This document shows positions 17,398 to 27,397 of a DNA stretch of 41,804 nucleotides, one piece after another (the stretch's first letter is position 1; each line of letters starts with the position of its first letter). The DNA lies in assembly GCA_013043825.1 (NCBI GenBank), contig JABDNM010000028.1, forward strand, positions 1 through 41,804. The letters are read 5' to 3'. The notes under the pieces are model-generated. The model was not told the DNA's origin, searched no databases, and saw only the letters and a list, made by a program, of their open reading frames with translations. This DNA is from Flavobacteriaceae bacterium (lineage in GTDB: Bacteria > Bacteroidota > Bacteroidia > Flavobacteriales > Flavobacteriaceae). A program made the position numbers and the translations under genes.

Positions 17398-18579
17398 TTA
17401 TTTTAGATTCTGAAGGATAAAATCAAGTTTCGGATTGACATTATCATTGTTATCGAATGCAAGGTTGCGATACTTAAGGGCATGGGTGAGCCCCATGTCC
17501 TGCCAACGATTCACCAAATCTAGATGTTCGAGTGAAACCTTTCCGAGCTGGAGGAGACTTAGGTCCTCATTGGTTTGGTATCGATCATAGATGCGCTTTA
17601 ACCCGGTTAGATAGAGAAAATCTTTCGTAAAACCCCCTCCCCGGTGAGCACGTAAGGAGATGGAGTATGCTTCTTCCCTGTTCAATTTATATTGGTTATG
17701 CAACAGGTCGAAGGTGTCGCTGAAATCGAAACCTTTCCGAAGACTATCTGCCGCCAACACCCGGTATGAAAGCTCTTTGAGCCGGAATAACGTTAAACAG
17801 CCGCTCATATATTCACTGAAAACAGCAAGTCCTTCCTGGGTCTCCAGGTTATTGGGGAATCCATTATGAAATATTTTCAAGGACTGGTCCATTCCGTTGA
17901 AGGTGGTTACCATATGTACCCCAATTTCGTGATTGGCAAGTACCTTCAACTGGTTTGGGCTAAATCTGTGGTTCTTTTTAAGAATTAGAGTTTGTGTATT
18001 ATTCTGAACCATGGCCGCAGCCGAGATCTTTGTAGAGAACTTTATCGAATAGTTAAAATCGTATTGTTTGGAATATTCTGTAAAATATTCAGCGGCTTGA
18101 TCTACGTTGAAAACAGGAAAGAGTTCCGGATCGTCTTCATCTTCAAAATGGAGAATGAACTGGGCATTTTCCACATCTTTTTCGGTGGGTGTTCCAAAGG
18201 ATTTTAATGCGTTAAAATAGAATTTAGATCCTTTACCAATCGTTTCAATGCACTGAATTAGTCCCGAATAATCGTAGATCACATCGCGGTAAAATGCACG
18301 TGTCTCTTCATCCAAAATACTATCGATATCCTGAGAAAACAAGTCCTGTTGTAGTTTATGAGCATCGAAGTCGATGCGACGGTATTTGAAGTTTGGGTTT
18401 ATGTTGTATTTGGAGCTGAAGAAACTTCGTTTTTCCTGCTCAATATTGACTGGGTTAATATAATTGAGCAGTTCGATTCGCTTGACCAATTTATTCAAAT
18501 TAGAATCAATTCTAAATAAATTTGGATGTTCCACTACAATACTTTCGGGATAGGTCATATTATTTCTTATGGGATGCAT
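17398..18579 (-). CDS. DUF1704 / MATCAP-like metallopeptidase (flavohemoglobin expression-modulating QEGLA motif protein)
   Basis: HExxxH motif NHEIGVHMVTTFNG and downstream ETQEGLAVFSEYMSG. Confidence 0.9.
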   Translation of the reverse strand: MHPIRNNMTYPESIVVEHPNLFRIDSNLNKLVKRIELLNYINPVNIEQEKRSFFSSKYNINPNFKYRRIDFDAHKLQQDLFSQDIDSILDEETRAFYRDVIYDYSGLIQCIETIGKGSKFYFNALKSFGTPTEKDVENAQFILHFEDEDDPELFPVFNVDQAAEYFTEYSKQYDFNYSIKFSTKISAAAMVQNNTQTLILKKNHRFSPNQLKVLANHEIGVHMVTTFNGMDQSLKIFHNGFPNNLETQEGLAVFSEYMSGCLTLFRLKELSYRVLAADSLRKGFDFSDTFDLLHNQYKLNREEAYSISLRAHRGGGFTKDFLYLTGLKRIYDRYQTNEDLSLLQLGKVSLEHLDLVNRWQDMGLTHALKYRNLAFDNNDNVNPKLDFILQNLK

Positions 18580-19402
18580 GAAAGGACTTGGCGTGTTCTT
18601 TCAACTTGGATCGTAGTTGAGTTTCGATGGCTGAAACCACTTCGGGATAAATTATCTGTCCAAGCTCGTCACAATAGATTTTTTTAAACTCGGTGGCCAA
18701 AACTAATGTATTTCGGAAGTTTTTCGTAATAAATTTCAAGAAATAACCATTCCCGTGGAACGTGTTGTTGATCTTGGAGGTACTTTCAATACCGTGCGGC
18801 AGATCCAGTTGCGATAATGAGATTCGCCAGGACTCAACTTCCTTACCAAATCGTTCATTGTCAATATTGGCGGTCCCCAAATTTATCACCGGTACTTCCC
18901 GGTCCCAGCGGCGCCAGTTATAACTATGGATATCGTAAACGACGGCTGCACCATATTTCCCCTCTACCTTTGCAACGAGCGCATGCACAACTTCATAGAA
19001 GCGTGAATGTTTAGCCAGGCTCTCGTTGTGTTGTTTCCTGGTGAGTGGTTTCTTCCAAAGTCGCTTACCCCATGCGTCTTCATAGATGGCGTTTTCCGGA
19101 TCCCGGTTCAAGTCGTATTCGAACCTGCTGTCACATCCGGCGATCACAATAGGATGTGATTTCACAAATTCTTTGGTGGCCGGATCTTCTTCATACCAGC
19201 GATCGTATGCAGAGTGCAGACAATTTTCCCAAAGTTCTTTGCGAAACTGATGCCCATCGTGGACAGCCCCACAGATGTAGGGTACATAATCATCTATCTT
19301 CAGTGTAAATGAATAATCTTGGGAGACGGCTTCAAAGCGTTCCTCATTTTCGATCTTTCGAATGATCTCCAAGTGAGATAATCGCTGCATACTAGGCGTC
19401 AC
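18560..19402 (-). CDS. N-formylglutamate amidohydrolase family protein
   Basis: CGAVHDGHQF, SRFEYDLNRDPENAIYEDAWGKRLW, VVYDIHSYNWRRW..VPVINLGTAN. Confidence 0.88.
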   Translation of the reverse strand: MTPSMQRLSHLEIIRKIENEERFEAVSQDYSFTLKIDDYVPYICGAVHDGHQFRKELWENCLHSAYDRWYEEDPATKEFVKSHPIVIAGCDSRFEYDLNRDPENAIYEDAWGKRLWKKPLTRKQHNESLAKHSRFYEVVHALVAKVEGKYGAAVVYDIHSYNWRRWDREVPVINLGTANIDNERFGKEVESWRISLSQLDLPHGIESTSKINNTFHGNGYFLKFITKNFRNTLVLATEFKKIYCDELGQIIYPEVVSAIETQLRSKLKEHAKSFHASHKK

Positions 19403-20420
19403 TTACAGTTTTTCTCATTTTTTGCCGGCGCTCGAATGCATTGACCTTTTCCTGGACCTTGTCCTCCACAAAGTCGATCACTTGTTCTTGTATTTTGTGC
19501 TTGTAGACCTTATTGATGTAAGTGATCCCACCCGGCGACATCACGTTTACTTCCACCAGCATACCTCCTATTACATCGATCCCTACAAAGTATAATCCGT
19601 CTTTGACTAATTTGGGCCCTATACGCCGGCATAATTCCTTTTCATGCTTGCTTAAAGAATGTTTTTGAACAGATCCCCCTGCACTCACATTGGAGCGATG
19701 ATCTTCATCACCTGGGACGCGTTTCATAGCACCTATGGGCAGTCCGTTCAGCATTAAGATGCGCACATCACCCTGATCGGCTCCCTCAATATAATCCTGA
19801 AGAATCACATAATTGGAAGTACCGTCCTTATTATCGATGTAAAAATCGAGCAAGGAATTAATACTTTTCATGGCTCGTTTTTCAATAAGGATAACCCCGG
19901 ATCCTCCAAATCCGTTCAAGGGTTTCAGGATCATTTTATCCGGGCCTTCCTTGATCACTTTCTTTAGGTAGGACTTGTTCTTGGTAACATGGGTTTTGGG
20001 GATAATCTCATTCTTATCATCTTCAAAAACCGCCGTATACAATTTGTTGTTCGCTCTGCGAATCCCATCCAGATCATTCATAATAAATACATCGTCCTTG
20101 ACGCTGTCCAGGAAATTGAGCATGATCATATCCAGGGGCGGGTTTGAACGTAGAATTATAGCGTCAAATCCTGCCAGGGGTAACATTTCATCGTAGAATT
20201 CGGCTCGGTTATGAAACGACTTGAGATTGTTCGATATCTTATCGGCTCGCTTCAGGCACTTACAAAAGGCAAATGCAACACTATCCCGAATCGTAAGATT
20301 AGCCGGGGTTGTTGTTGCCAAGCCATGCCCTCGACGGGCAAACTCCTGGATGAGAGCAAGGGTAGAGTCGTTTTCCGGATCCATTTCTTCCCATGGATAC
20401 ATGATAAAACAAACATTCAT
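19392..20420 (-). CDS. Glutathione synthetase-like ATP-grasp protein
   Basis: ILRSNPPLDM, KPLNGFGGSGVILIEK, VEVNVMSPGGITYIN: GshB-family ATP-grasp motifs. Confidence 0.88.
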   Translation of the reverse strand: MNVCFIMYPWEEMDPENDSTLALIQEFARRGHGLATTTPANLTIRDSVAFAFCKCLKRADKISNNLKSFHNRAEFYDEMLPLAGFDAIILRSNPPLDMIMLNFLDSVKDDVFIMNDLDGIRRANNKLYTAVFEDDKNEIIPKTHVTKNKSYLKKVIKEGPDKMILKPLNGFGGSGVILIEKRAMKSINSLLDFYIDNKDGTSNYVILQDYIEGADQGDVRILMLNGLPIGAMKRVPGDEDHRSNVSAGGSVQKHSLSKHEKELCRRIGPKLVKDGLYFVGIDVIGGMLVEVNVMSPGGITYINKVYKHKIQEQVIDFVEDKVQEKVNAFERRQKMRKTVSDA

Positions 20421-20554
20421 GACGGTAGTTTTTATTTAGGGTATAAAAGTAATAATTCTAGATTTCTTTATGGCATTCAAGTTTGAACGTTGAACCAGCA
20501 CACGATTCTACAGCTTTGATTATATTTATTCTTCCAAAAAACAAACCTCACATC

Positions 20555-21370
20555 ATGGAAGATTATCAAAAGTACCTGGATAAAGGAAAAGATCTATTTG
20601 TTGAATACGGTCCAAAATTATTGGCTGCAATAGGATTACTGGTCATTGGATTATGGGTGATCAAAAGGATCATTCGTATTGTGCGTAAACGATCTGAAGG
20701 TGGTCGCCTGGACGGTACTTTACTTAAATTTATACTGAACTTACTGGGATGGGCCCTGAAGATCTTCCTAATCATTGCAGTACTTGGGCAATTAGGAATA
20801 GAAACCACTGCTCTTATGGGTATTCTGGCCGCACTGGGCCTGGGTATTGGCCTAGCGCTACAGGGATCACTGGCCAATCTTGCTGGTGGATTTCTCATTA
20901 TGGCGTTCAGACCGTACAAATTGGGCGACCTTATCCAGGCACAAGGTGAGATAGGGCATGTAATAGAGATCGATATCTTCACCACCAAAATAAAAACGCC
21001 CGATAATAAACTGGTGATCATCCCCAATGGGGCCATGTCCAATGGAAATATTACAAATTTAAGCAGCCATGGTGTGCTGAAGGTTTTTCATACGATTGGT
21101 GTGAGCTACGACGCCGATATCCGGCAAACGAAGGAAGTTCTTATGAATGTACTTACCTCGCAGGAAAAGGTACTTAAAGACCCTCCACCCATGGTTGAAG
21201 TATCTGAATTGGCCGATAGTTCGGTAAATTTTGCTGTTCGGCCTGCAGTAAAAACCGAAGATTATTGGGACGTCTATTTCACCACGCTGGAACGCGCCAA
21301 GAAAGCGTTGGATCAAGCAGGTATCGAGATCCCTTACCCACATACAGTTGAAATTCGGAAGCAAGGCTAA
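20555..21370 (+). CDS. Small-conductance mechanosensitive channel (MscS family)
   Basis: LGIGLALQGSLANLAGGFLIMAFRPYKLGDLI and VIIPNGAMSNGNITNLS. Start at MEDYQKYLDKG. Confidence 0.94.
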   Translation: MEDYQKYLDKGKDLFVEYGPKLLAAIGLLVIGLWVIKRIIRIVRKRSEGGRLDGTLLKFILNLLGWALKIFLIIAVLGQLGIETTALMGILAALGLGIGLALQGSLANLAGGFLIMAFRPYKLGDLIQAQGEIGHVIEIDIFTTKIKTPDNKLVIIPNGAMSNGNITNLSSHGVLKVFHTIGVSYDADIRQTKEVLMNVLTSQEKVLKDPPPMVEVSELADSSVNFAVRPAVKTEDYWDVYFTTLERAKKALDQAGIEIPYPHTVEIRKQG

Positions 21371-21407
21371 TCCTAAAAAACAAGGATTTAATCAGCCTTT
21401 TAAATGG

Positions 21408-22730
21408 CTATTTCACTTCGTCATAGTGATCGTCCCAATCTTTCACTTTGGGAGTTCCCAATTTACCTACTGATTTGGCAACGAGCATAGAAACGGTGGC
21501 GTCACCCGTAACGTTGATCACGGTGCGACACATGTCCAGCGGTCTGTCCACGGCAAAGATCAGCGCCAGGGCAATGGGTAGTTTTGCTGCCGGGAAGCCA
21601 ATAGCTTCCAAGACAATTACCAGCATAACCATTCCGGCGCCTGGAACTGCTGCAGAGCCTATAGATGCCAAAAGTGCCGTAAGGATAATGGTAAGTTGAT
21701 TACTCATGGTCAAGCCTTCAGGCCAAAGAACCTGCATGATAAATACGGCTGCCACTGCCTGATACAAACTAGTTCCATCCATATTGATCGTAGCTCCTAC
21801 CGGTAGCACGAAACTTGAAACTTCTTTATCAACACCAATATGTTCTTCAACACGCTCCATGGTAACTGGAAGCGTTGCGGCACTAGAACTTGTGGAAAAT
21901 GCAAGTAATTGGGCCGGACTTATCTCCTTCAAAAACCACCAAGGATTTTTGCGGGTGTAGAATGTCACGATGAGCAAATAAAAACCGATCATGATTAAAA
22001 GCCCTGCTACTACTACTCCTGAATATGCCAAGAGTTTGGTCAGGATTTCCGGATCTCCTGCCGTGACCACTACCTGTGCCAATAAAGCAAATACAGCATA
22101 AGGAGCAGAAAGCATGATCACATCTACCATCTTCAATACCACGTCATTGAGTGAATCGAAGAAACGCTTGAGAGGTTGGGCGTTTTTCTCACCAATCAAC
22201 AGCATTGAAATTCCGAATAAAATAGTGAAGAATATCACCTGCAACATCAATTTATTATCACTGAAGGCGCTGAATGCATTGTCCGGAACCATCTCTACGA
22301 TAAACTGCAATGGTCCCCTATCTTTACCAGCCTCCACAATTTTGGATTGCACTGCCCCATCTTCCGCGTAGGTTGCCGATAATTTCGCCACAGTTTCTTC
22401 GGAAATCCCCGATCCCGGCTCCACCAAATTAACCAGCACCAGGCCGATTGTAATGGCGACGATGGTGGTTACAATGTAGGTAGCAATAGTACGGAGTCCA
22501 ATATTACTGAATTTGGAAATGTCCTTGAGATCTGAAATTCCTTTGATCAGGGAAGCAAGAATCAATGGAATTGCAATGAGTTTCAAAAGCTTCACAAAAA
22601 TAGTCCCAAAAGGATTGATCCAATCGTCGACGAACTCCTGACCTCCGTTTACTCCGGTCATGATAAAACCGAAGACGATCCCCAGTACCATTCCAATAAG
22701 TATTTTCCAGTGTAGCGCTAATTTCTTCAT
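21408..22730 (-). CDS. Dicarboxylate/amino acid:cation symporter (GltP/DctA family)
   Basis: AFSTSSSAATLPVTMERVEEHIGV, LPVGATINMDGTSLYQAVAAVFI, DRPLDMCRTVINVTGDATVS. Likely start MKKLALHWKI. Confidence 0.95.
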   Translation of the reverse strand: MKKLALHWKILIGMVLGIVFGFIMTGVNGGQEFVDDWINPFGTIFVKLLKLIAIPLILASLIKGISDLKDISKFSNIGLRTIATYIVTTIVAITIGLVLVNLVEPGSGISEETVAKLSATYAEDGAVQSKIVEAGKDRGPLQFIVEMVPDNAFSAFSDNKLMLQVIFFTILFGISMLLIGEKNAQPLKRFFDSLNDVVLKMVDVIMLSAPYAVFALLAQVVVTAGDPEILTKLLAYSGVVVAGLLIMIGFYLLIVTFYTRKNPWWFLKEISPAQLLAFSTSSSAATLPVTMERVEEHIGVDKEVSSFVLPVGATINMDGTSLYQAVAAVFIMQVLWPEGLTMSNQLTIILTALLASIGSAAVPGAGMVMLVIVLEAIGFPAAKLPIALALIFAVDRPLDMCRTVINVTGDATVSMLVAKSVGKLGTPKVKDWDDHYDEVK

Positions 22731-22738
22731 ATTCAGAA

Positions 22739-23803
22739 TTAAAGTTTCGAAAGTTTGTTGAGCAGCCAGAAATCGGCTAGTACCAGAGCAGTCATGGCCT
22801 CTACGATAGGAACGGCCCTGGGAACCACGCAAGGGTCATGTCTGCCTTTACCCTGCATTTCAACTTGCTCCCCTTTACTATTTATGGTTTGCTGCTTTTG
22901 CATAATTGTGGCTACAGGTTTAAACGCCACCGAAAAGTAAATATCTTGTCCGTTGCTTATTCCTCCCTGGATCCCACCGCTGTTATTTGTTTGAGTACTG
23001 CCATCTTCGTTGAACAGGTCATTGTGTTCACTGCCTCTCTGCCGGGTTCCGGCAAAACCGCTGCCTAGTTCAAAACCCTTTACGGCATTAATCGATAACA
23101 TGGCCTTACCCAGTTGGGCATTTAATTTGTCGAAGACAGGTTCTCCAAGCCCCACCGGGACATTTTGAGCAACACATGTAATCGTGCCGCCAACCGTATC
23201 GCCCAATTTTTTTATTTCCTTTATATAGGCCTCCATCTTCACTGCCATTTGGGCATCGGCAGTACGTACCGGGTTCTGCTCGATCTGGTCGAAATCCAAT
23301 TCTTTATAATGCGTTTCAAGATTTAATTCACCTACGCTGGAAACATAGGCCGTGATTTGTAAGCCTTTGAGCAGTTGTTTCGCTATGGCGCCTGCGACTA
23401 CCCTGCATGCCGTCTCCCGGGCAGACGATCTGCCGCCGCCTCGATAGTCTCGTATCCCATACTTTTTATCGTAGGTATAATCGGCGTGAGAGGGTCTGTA
23501 GGTGTCTTTTATATGCGAATAATCCTTTGATTTCTGATCTGTATTTTCGATCACAAATCCAATGGGAGTACCTGTTGTAGTTCCTTCAAAGATACCGGAT
23601 AAAAATCGTACGCTGTCGGCTTCTTTACGTTGCGTTACGATCTTGGATTGGCCTGGCTTTCGGCGTTGCATTTCCTGTTCGATCGCTTCCAGGTCTAGTT
23701 GCAGTCCTGCCGGACATCCATCGATAATTCCACCTATCGCAACACCGTGAGATTCCCCAAATGTAGTTAGTTTGAAATGTGTTCCGAAGGTATTACCCGC
23801 CAT
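22739..23803 (-). CDS. aroC: Chorismate synthase
   Basis: [74 protein letters not shown]. Confidence 0.97.
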   Translation of the reverse strand: MAGNTFGTHFKLTTFGESHGVAIGGIIDGCPAGLQLDLEAIEQEMQRRKPGQSKIVTQRKEADSVRFLSGIFEGTTTGTPIGFVIENTDQKSKDYSHIKDTYRPSHADYTYDKKYGIRDYRGGGRSSARETACRVVAGAIAKQLLKGLQITAYVSSVGELNLETHYKELDFDQIEQNPVRTADAQMAVKMEAYIKEIKKLGDTVGGTITCVAQNVPVGLGEPVFDKLNAQLGKAMLSINAVKGFELGSGFAGTRQRGSEHNDLFNEDGSTQTNNSGGIQGGISNGQDIYFSVAFKPVATIMQKQQTINSKGEQVEMQGKGRHDPCVVPRAVPIVEAMTALVLADFWLLNKLSKL

Positions 23804-24088
23804 AGAAACCGTTTTAACAAATGTATTGATTCCTTCCGAATATAGAAACAGCAGCTTGCTTTATCTTTCAGAAACACGACAGGTTCACATCTGTAATGGT
23901 AGCCGTAAGCGCCGCTTCTTCCAAATGAAGGGATCGTGGCGAACCAGTTAGCTTTACAGCTGGTAAATGAGTGCATCGAAAAAATTTTTCTATCAGAATA
24001 AATTTTTATAATATTCGTTAGACTGAAATGCGACAATTTTCGTTATTTGTTACATTCAAACATCAATTGCTAAACTTCAAACCTAATT

Positions 24089-24574
24089 ATGAACAGAACT
24101 TTTTTAGTACTTATCGCGGTCTTGGGATGCTCATTAACCGCATTTTCTCAAGGAATCTCCGACAACGCCATTGGTATTCGTGTTGGTGACAACGATGGCC
24201 TGGGAACAGAGATCAATTATCAACGTGCCTTATCGGAAAATAACCGGCTGGAATTTGGCCTGGGTTGGAACGATGGCAATAAGAATGCGGCCTACAAGCT
24301 TACGGCACTCTATCAATGGGTATTCGTCTTAGACGGTAATTTCAACTGGTATGTGGGTGCCGGAGGTGGAATTGGCCAGGTTGTATTCGACAATGATTTT
24401 CCAGGTAATCCAGATGATGAGACTTTTTTCTTTGGAGCAGGAGATATAGGGATTGAATACGATTTTGAAATTCCATTGCTCATTTCATTGGACTTCCGGC
24501 CCGAAATTGGATTCGGGGATTTTAAGAGCGACCTTGATTTTGATATTGCGCTCGGACTTCGATACCAATTCTAA
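24089..24574 (+). CDS. Small outer-membrane beta-barrel-like protein
   Basis: Signal peptide (MNRTFLVLIAVLGCSLTAFSQ), alternating Gly/aromatic strands, C-terminal LGLRYQF. Confidence 0.75.
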   Translation: MNRTFLVLIAVLGCSLTAFSQGISDNAIGIRVGDNDGLGTEINYQRALSENNRLEFGLGWNDGNKNAAYKLTALYQWVFVLDGNFNWYVGAGGGIGQVVFDNDFPGNPDDETFFFGAGDIGIEYDFEIPLLISLDFRPEIGFGDFKSDLDFDIALGLRYQF

Positions 24575-24593
24575 GAGTGTCGGCAAACTTCCA

Positions 24594-24620
24594 AACCCTC
24601 GATATTTCGGGGGTTTTTTT
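24594..24620 (+). terminator. Rho-independent terminator
   Basis: AACCCTCGA-TATT-TCGGGGGTT stem followed by TTTTT, 20 nt after the OMP stop codon. Confidence 0.75.
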
Positions 24621-24699
24621 ATTTTAAAAACAGGCATTTTCCTATTTTAATTCCGAAAAATTAATCGCAACTTTGTGATAATCAATACCCTAAGATACT

Positions 24700-26154
24700 A
24701 TGGAAACCCATTATGTCGATCTTCACTGCCATCCCTCCCTAAAACCCTATAGTAAAAGTTTCAAGTATCCCCCTACGAAGATCAACGCGCTGGATACCAA
24801 CAGGAAGAATTCCATTTGGCACTACAGTCCACCAAATTTTCTCGAGCGATTCGTGAATCGCCTGGTCACCTTGACCAAATTCACTCAAACCGATATGACC
24901 GCCCTGGCCCGATCTGGGTCCAAAGTAACTGTGATTAGTCTCTATCCCTTTGAAAAGCATTTTCTAAGCAAGCGCATCTTGGGATGGAAAGGCCTCACGG
25001 ATGTCCTGGTAAACCTGGCAGCTAGTATTTCGCAGAAACGGATCGATTATGTAATGCGTCATAACGATTACTTCGAAGATCTTATTTCAGAATATGATTT
25101 CTATAAACAATTGCATAATCAAGTTCAGCGAATAGACGGAATATGGTATACCTATCGACTTATTAAAGAATGGGATGAGATTGACGCAAACCTGAAACAG
25201 GAGACTGCAACCAAAAAAGTGATCAATTTAATTGTGACTATTGAAGGAGGTCACGCATTTAATACCGGCCTCGATATGGACCACGACACCGGAAATCGAG
25301 AGGAAGTACTGCGAAATATCCTGAAGGTTAAAGAATGGGAACACAGGCCCATGTTCATCACCTTTGCTCATCATTTTTACAATGAACTTTGCGGACACGC
25401 ACGAAGCATTAGTATTGGTGCACTAAAGAAAAATCAGGACCGGGGTTTGAACAGCGGACTTACCCCGTTGGGGCTTGAGGCGATAGAGCTCTTATTGAAT
25501 AATCAGGATGGCAAACGAATTCCCCTTGATATAAAACATATGAGCCCTAGTTCCAGGAAGCAGTACTACCAATTATTGGACACAGACTTCCTGGGAGAAA
25601 GTATTCCTATTATTGCCAGTCACGGTGCGGCCAACGCTCATAGATCTATAGATAATCCCGATGTCTCCGATTATCCCGAACGTGCAGAATATTTCAACAA
25701 TATCGATATAAATTTTTACGACGATGAATTGATTCGAATCGCACGATCCAACGGTTTATTTGGTATTCAATTGGATGCAAGACGGATTGGAAGTAAAAAG
25801 GCGATTCGGAAATCGAAAATGTTGTTTGTTCGTAAAAGCAGGCATATGCGGAAGAAAGCGATGCTGGTTTGGCGCCAGATTGAGCATGCTGCCGAGGTAC
25901 TCGACAACGAAGGCATGTTCTGCTGGGGTATTCAGAGTATTGGAAGTGACTTCGATGGGATTGTGGACCCCATTAATGGTATTTGGACCGCAGAGAATAT
26001 AGGTGATATGGGAAATGCGTTGGTAAAACACGCACAGGCTTATATGGAAGATCATAGAGAGAACTTGAATCATTTCAACAGAATCACTCCCGAAGCCATT
26101 GTAGAACGGGTTTTAAGACTTAATGCGATGGAATTTGTTAAGAGGAATTATTAG
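24700..26154 (+). CDS. Membrane dipeptidase (peptidase M19)-like metallohydrolase
   Basis: YVDLHCHPSLKPY, VTIEGGHAFNTG, MFITFAHHFYNELCGHA, IIASHGAANAHR, SIGSDFDGIVDPI. Confidence 0.85.
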   Translation: METHYVDLHCHPSLKPYSKSFKYPPTKINALDTNRKNSIWHYSPPNFLERFVNRLVTLTKFTQTDMTALARSGSKVTVISLYPFEKHFLSKRILGWKGLTDVLVNLAASISQKRIDYVMRHNDYFEDLISEYDFYKQLHNQVQRIDGIWYTYRLIKEWDEIDANLKQETATKKVINLIVTIEGGHAFNTGLDMDHDTGNREEVLRNILKVKEWEHRPMFITFAHHFYNELCGHARSISIGALKKNQDRGLNSGLTPLGLEAIELLLNNQDGKRIPLDIKHMSPSSRKQYYQLLDTDFLGESIPIIASHGAANAHRSIDNPDVSDYPERAEYFNNIDINFYDDELIRIARSNGLFGIQLDARRIGSKKAIRKSKMLFVRKSRHMRKKAMLVWRQIEHAAEVLDNEGMFCWGIQSIGSDFDGIVDPINGIWTAENIGDMGNALVKHAQAYMEDHRENLNHFNRITPEAIVERVLRLNAMEFVKRNY

Positions 26155-26240
26155 TGTCACAATACCACCCATTTTCCTAAGGCAACTATTTAATATCCAA
26201 GACTGAATTGTAATAAAGCCAAACAAACAATTAAAGAGTG

Positions 26241-27371
26241 TCAATATACTTTCCTGGTTGCTTTCTCATAGGTAGCTTCGTACAGCGGAACAATATTCTG
26301 TGTTGAGAATTTGGAGGCTACTTCCCGTGCTTGTTTTTTGAATTTCTGAAGGGTGTCTGGATCGGTAAGTATTTTCAAGGCATTCGATGCCATATCTTCA
26401 ACATCACCTATGGCGCTCAAGAAACCACTAACGCCATGCTTATTCACCTCCGGAAGTCCACCCGTATTCGATGAGATGACAGGAACACCACTGGCCATTG
26501 CCTCCAGGGCAGCCAAACCGAAGCTTTCCTTTTCGGAAGTAAGCAGAAAGAGATCACTGAAACATAATATTTTATCGATCTCACTACTGTTCCCCAGGAA
26601 GATCACTTTTTCTTCCAATCCTTTTTCACGGGCCATTTTTTCGGCCGAGACCTTCTCCGGACCGTCTCCCACCAGGATAAGTTTTGCAGGGATCTTCGAA
26701 TGGATTCGATCAAATACTTCCATGATATCCGGAATTCGCTTGACCGGACGCATATTACTGATGTGTGTAATTATTTTTTCTTCGGGCTCTGCCATCATCT
26801 CCCGCTGACAGTCGGTAAAAGTATGGTTGAACTTTTCAAGGTCGATGAAATTGGGAACTACGTCGATCTCGTTTGTGATATCAAATAATCGCAGTGTATC
26901 ATCCTTCAAGCTCTGAGAAACCGCCGTGACAACGTCACTTTTGTTGATGCTGAAGGTAACGGCTGGTTTGTAGAAGGGATGATTTCCAACCAGGGTGATG
27001 TCTGTACCGTGCAATGTAGTTACCATAGGTAGAAAAATACCCTCTGTTTCCAGCATCTTCTTGGCCATGTACCCTGCATAAGCGTGTGGAATGGCATAGT
27101 GCACGTGAAGTATTTCAATCTTATAAAGTTTGACCATATCCACCAGTTTACTCGATAATGCCAATTCGTAGGGTTGGTACTGGAATAACGGGTACTGCGG
27201 AATGGAAACTTCATGGAAATGAATGTTCCGGGACAATAATTCCAATCGTACCGGTTGCTTGTAAGTTATAAAATGGACCTCATGACCTCGTTCAGCTAGT
27301 TCGATGCCTAATTCGGTGGCAACTACTCCACTTCCGCCCCAGGTGGGATAACAAACGATTCCTATTCTCAT
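26241..27371 (-). CDS. bshA: N-acetyl-alpha-D-glucosaminyl L-malate synthase BshA
   Basis: MRIGIVCYPTWGGSGVVATELGIELAERGHEVHFITYKQPVRL...HVHYAIPHAYAGYMAKKML...TLHGTDITLVG...SEKESFGLAALEAMASGVPVISSNTGGLPE. Confidence 0.95.
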   Translation of the reverse strand: MRIGIVCYPTWGGSGVVATELGIELAERGHEVHFITYKQPVRLELLSRNIHFHEVSIPQYPLFQYQPYELALSSKLVDMVKLYKIEILHVHYAIPHAYAGYMAKKMLETEGIFLPMVTTLHGTDITLVGNHPFYKPAVTFSINKSDVVTAVSQSLKDDTLRLFDITNEIDVVPNFIDLEKFNHTFTDCQREMMAEPEEKIITHISNMRPVKRIPDIMEVFDRIHSKIPAKLILVGDGPEKVSAEKMAREKGLEEKVIFLGNSSEIDKILCFSDLFLLTSEKESFGLAALEAMASGVPVISSNTGGLPEVNKHGVSGFLSAIGDVEDMASNALKILTDPDTLQKFKKQAREVASKFSTQNIVPLYEATYEKATRKVY

Positions 27372-27397
27372 TTTTAAATTTCTGTTTTACTCAGGTT

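Noticed and set aside
20566-21042. 158-aa minus-strand ORF
   Set aside because: Antisense to MscS; no recognisable family features.
21371-21407. Possible hairpin AGCC...GGCT between MscS and the symporter
   Set aside because: Only a 4-bp stem with mismatching interior; too weak to call a terminator.
23804-24088. 285-nt intergenic region considered for a riboswitch or ncRNA (and the 89-aa minus ORF 23767..24036)
   Set aside because: No conserved riboswitch motif, tRNA fold or strong hairpin recognised by eye; only short inverted repeats. Covariance-model search would be needed.
26155-26240. Possible bidirectional terminator between the M19 peptidase and bshA
   Set aside because: No convincing GC-rich stem with a T tract found.
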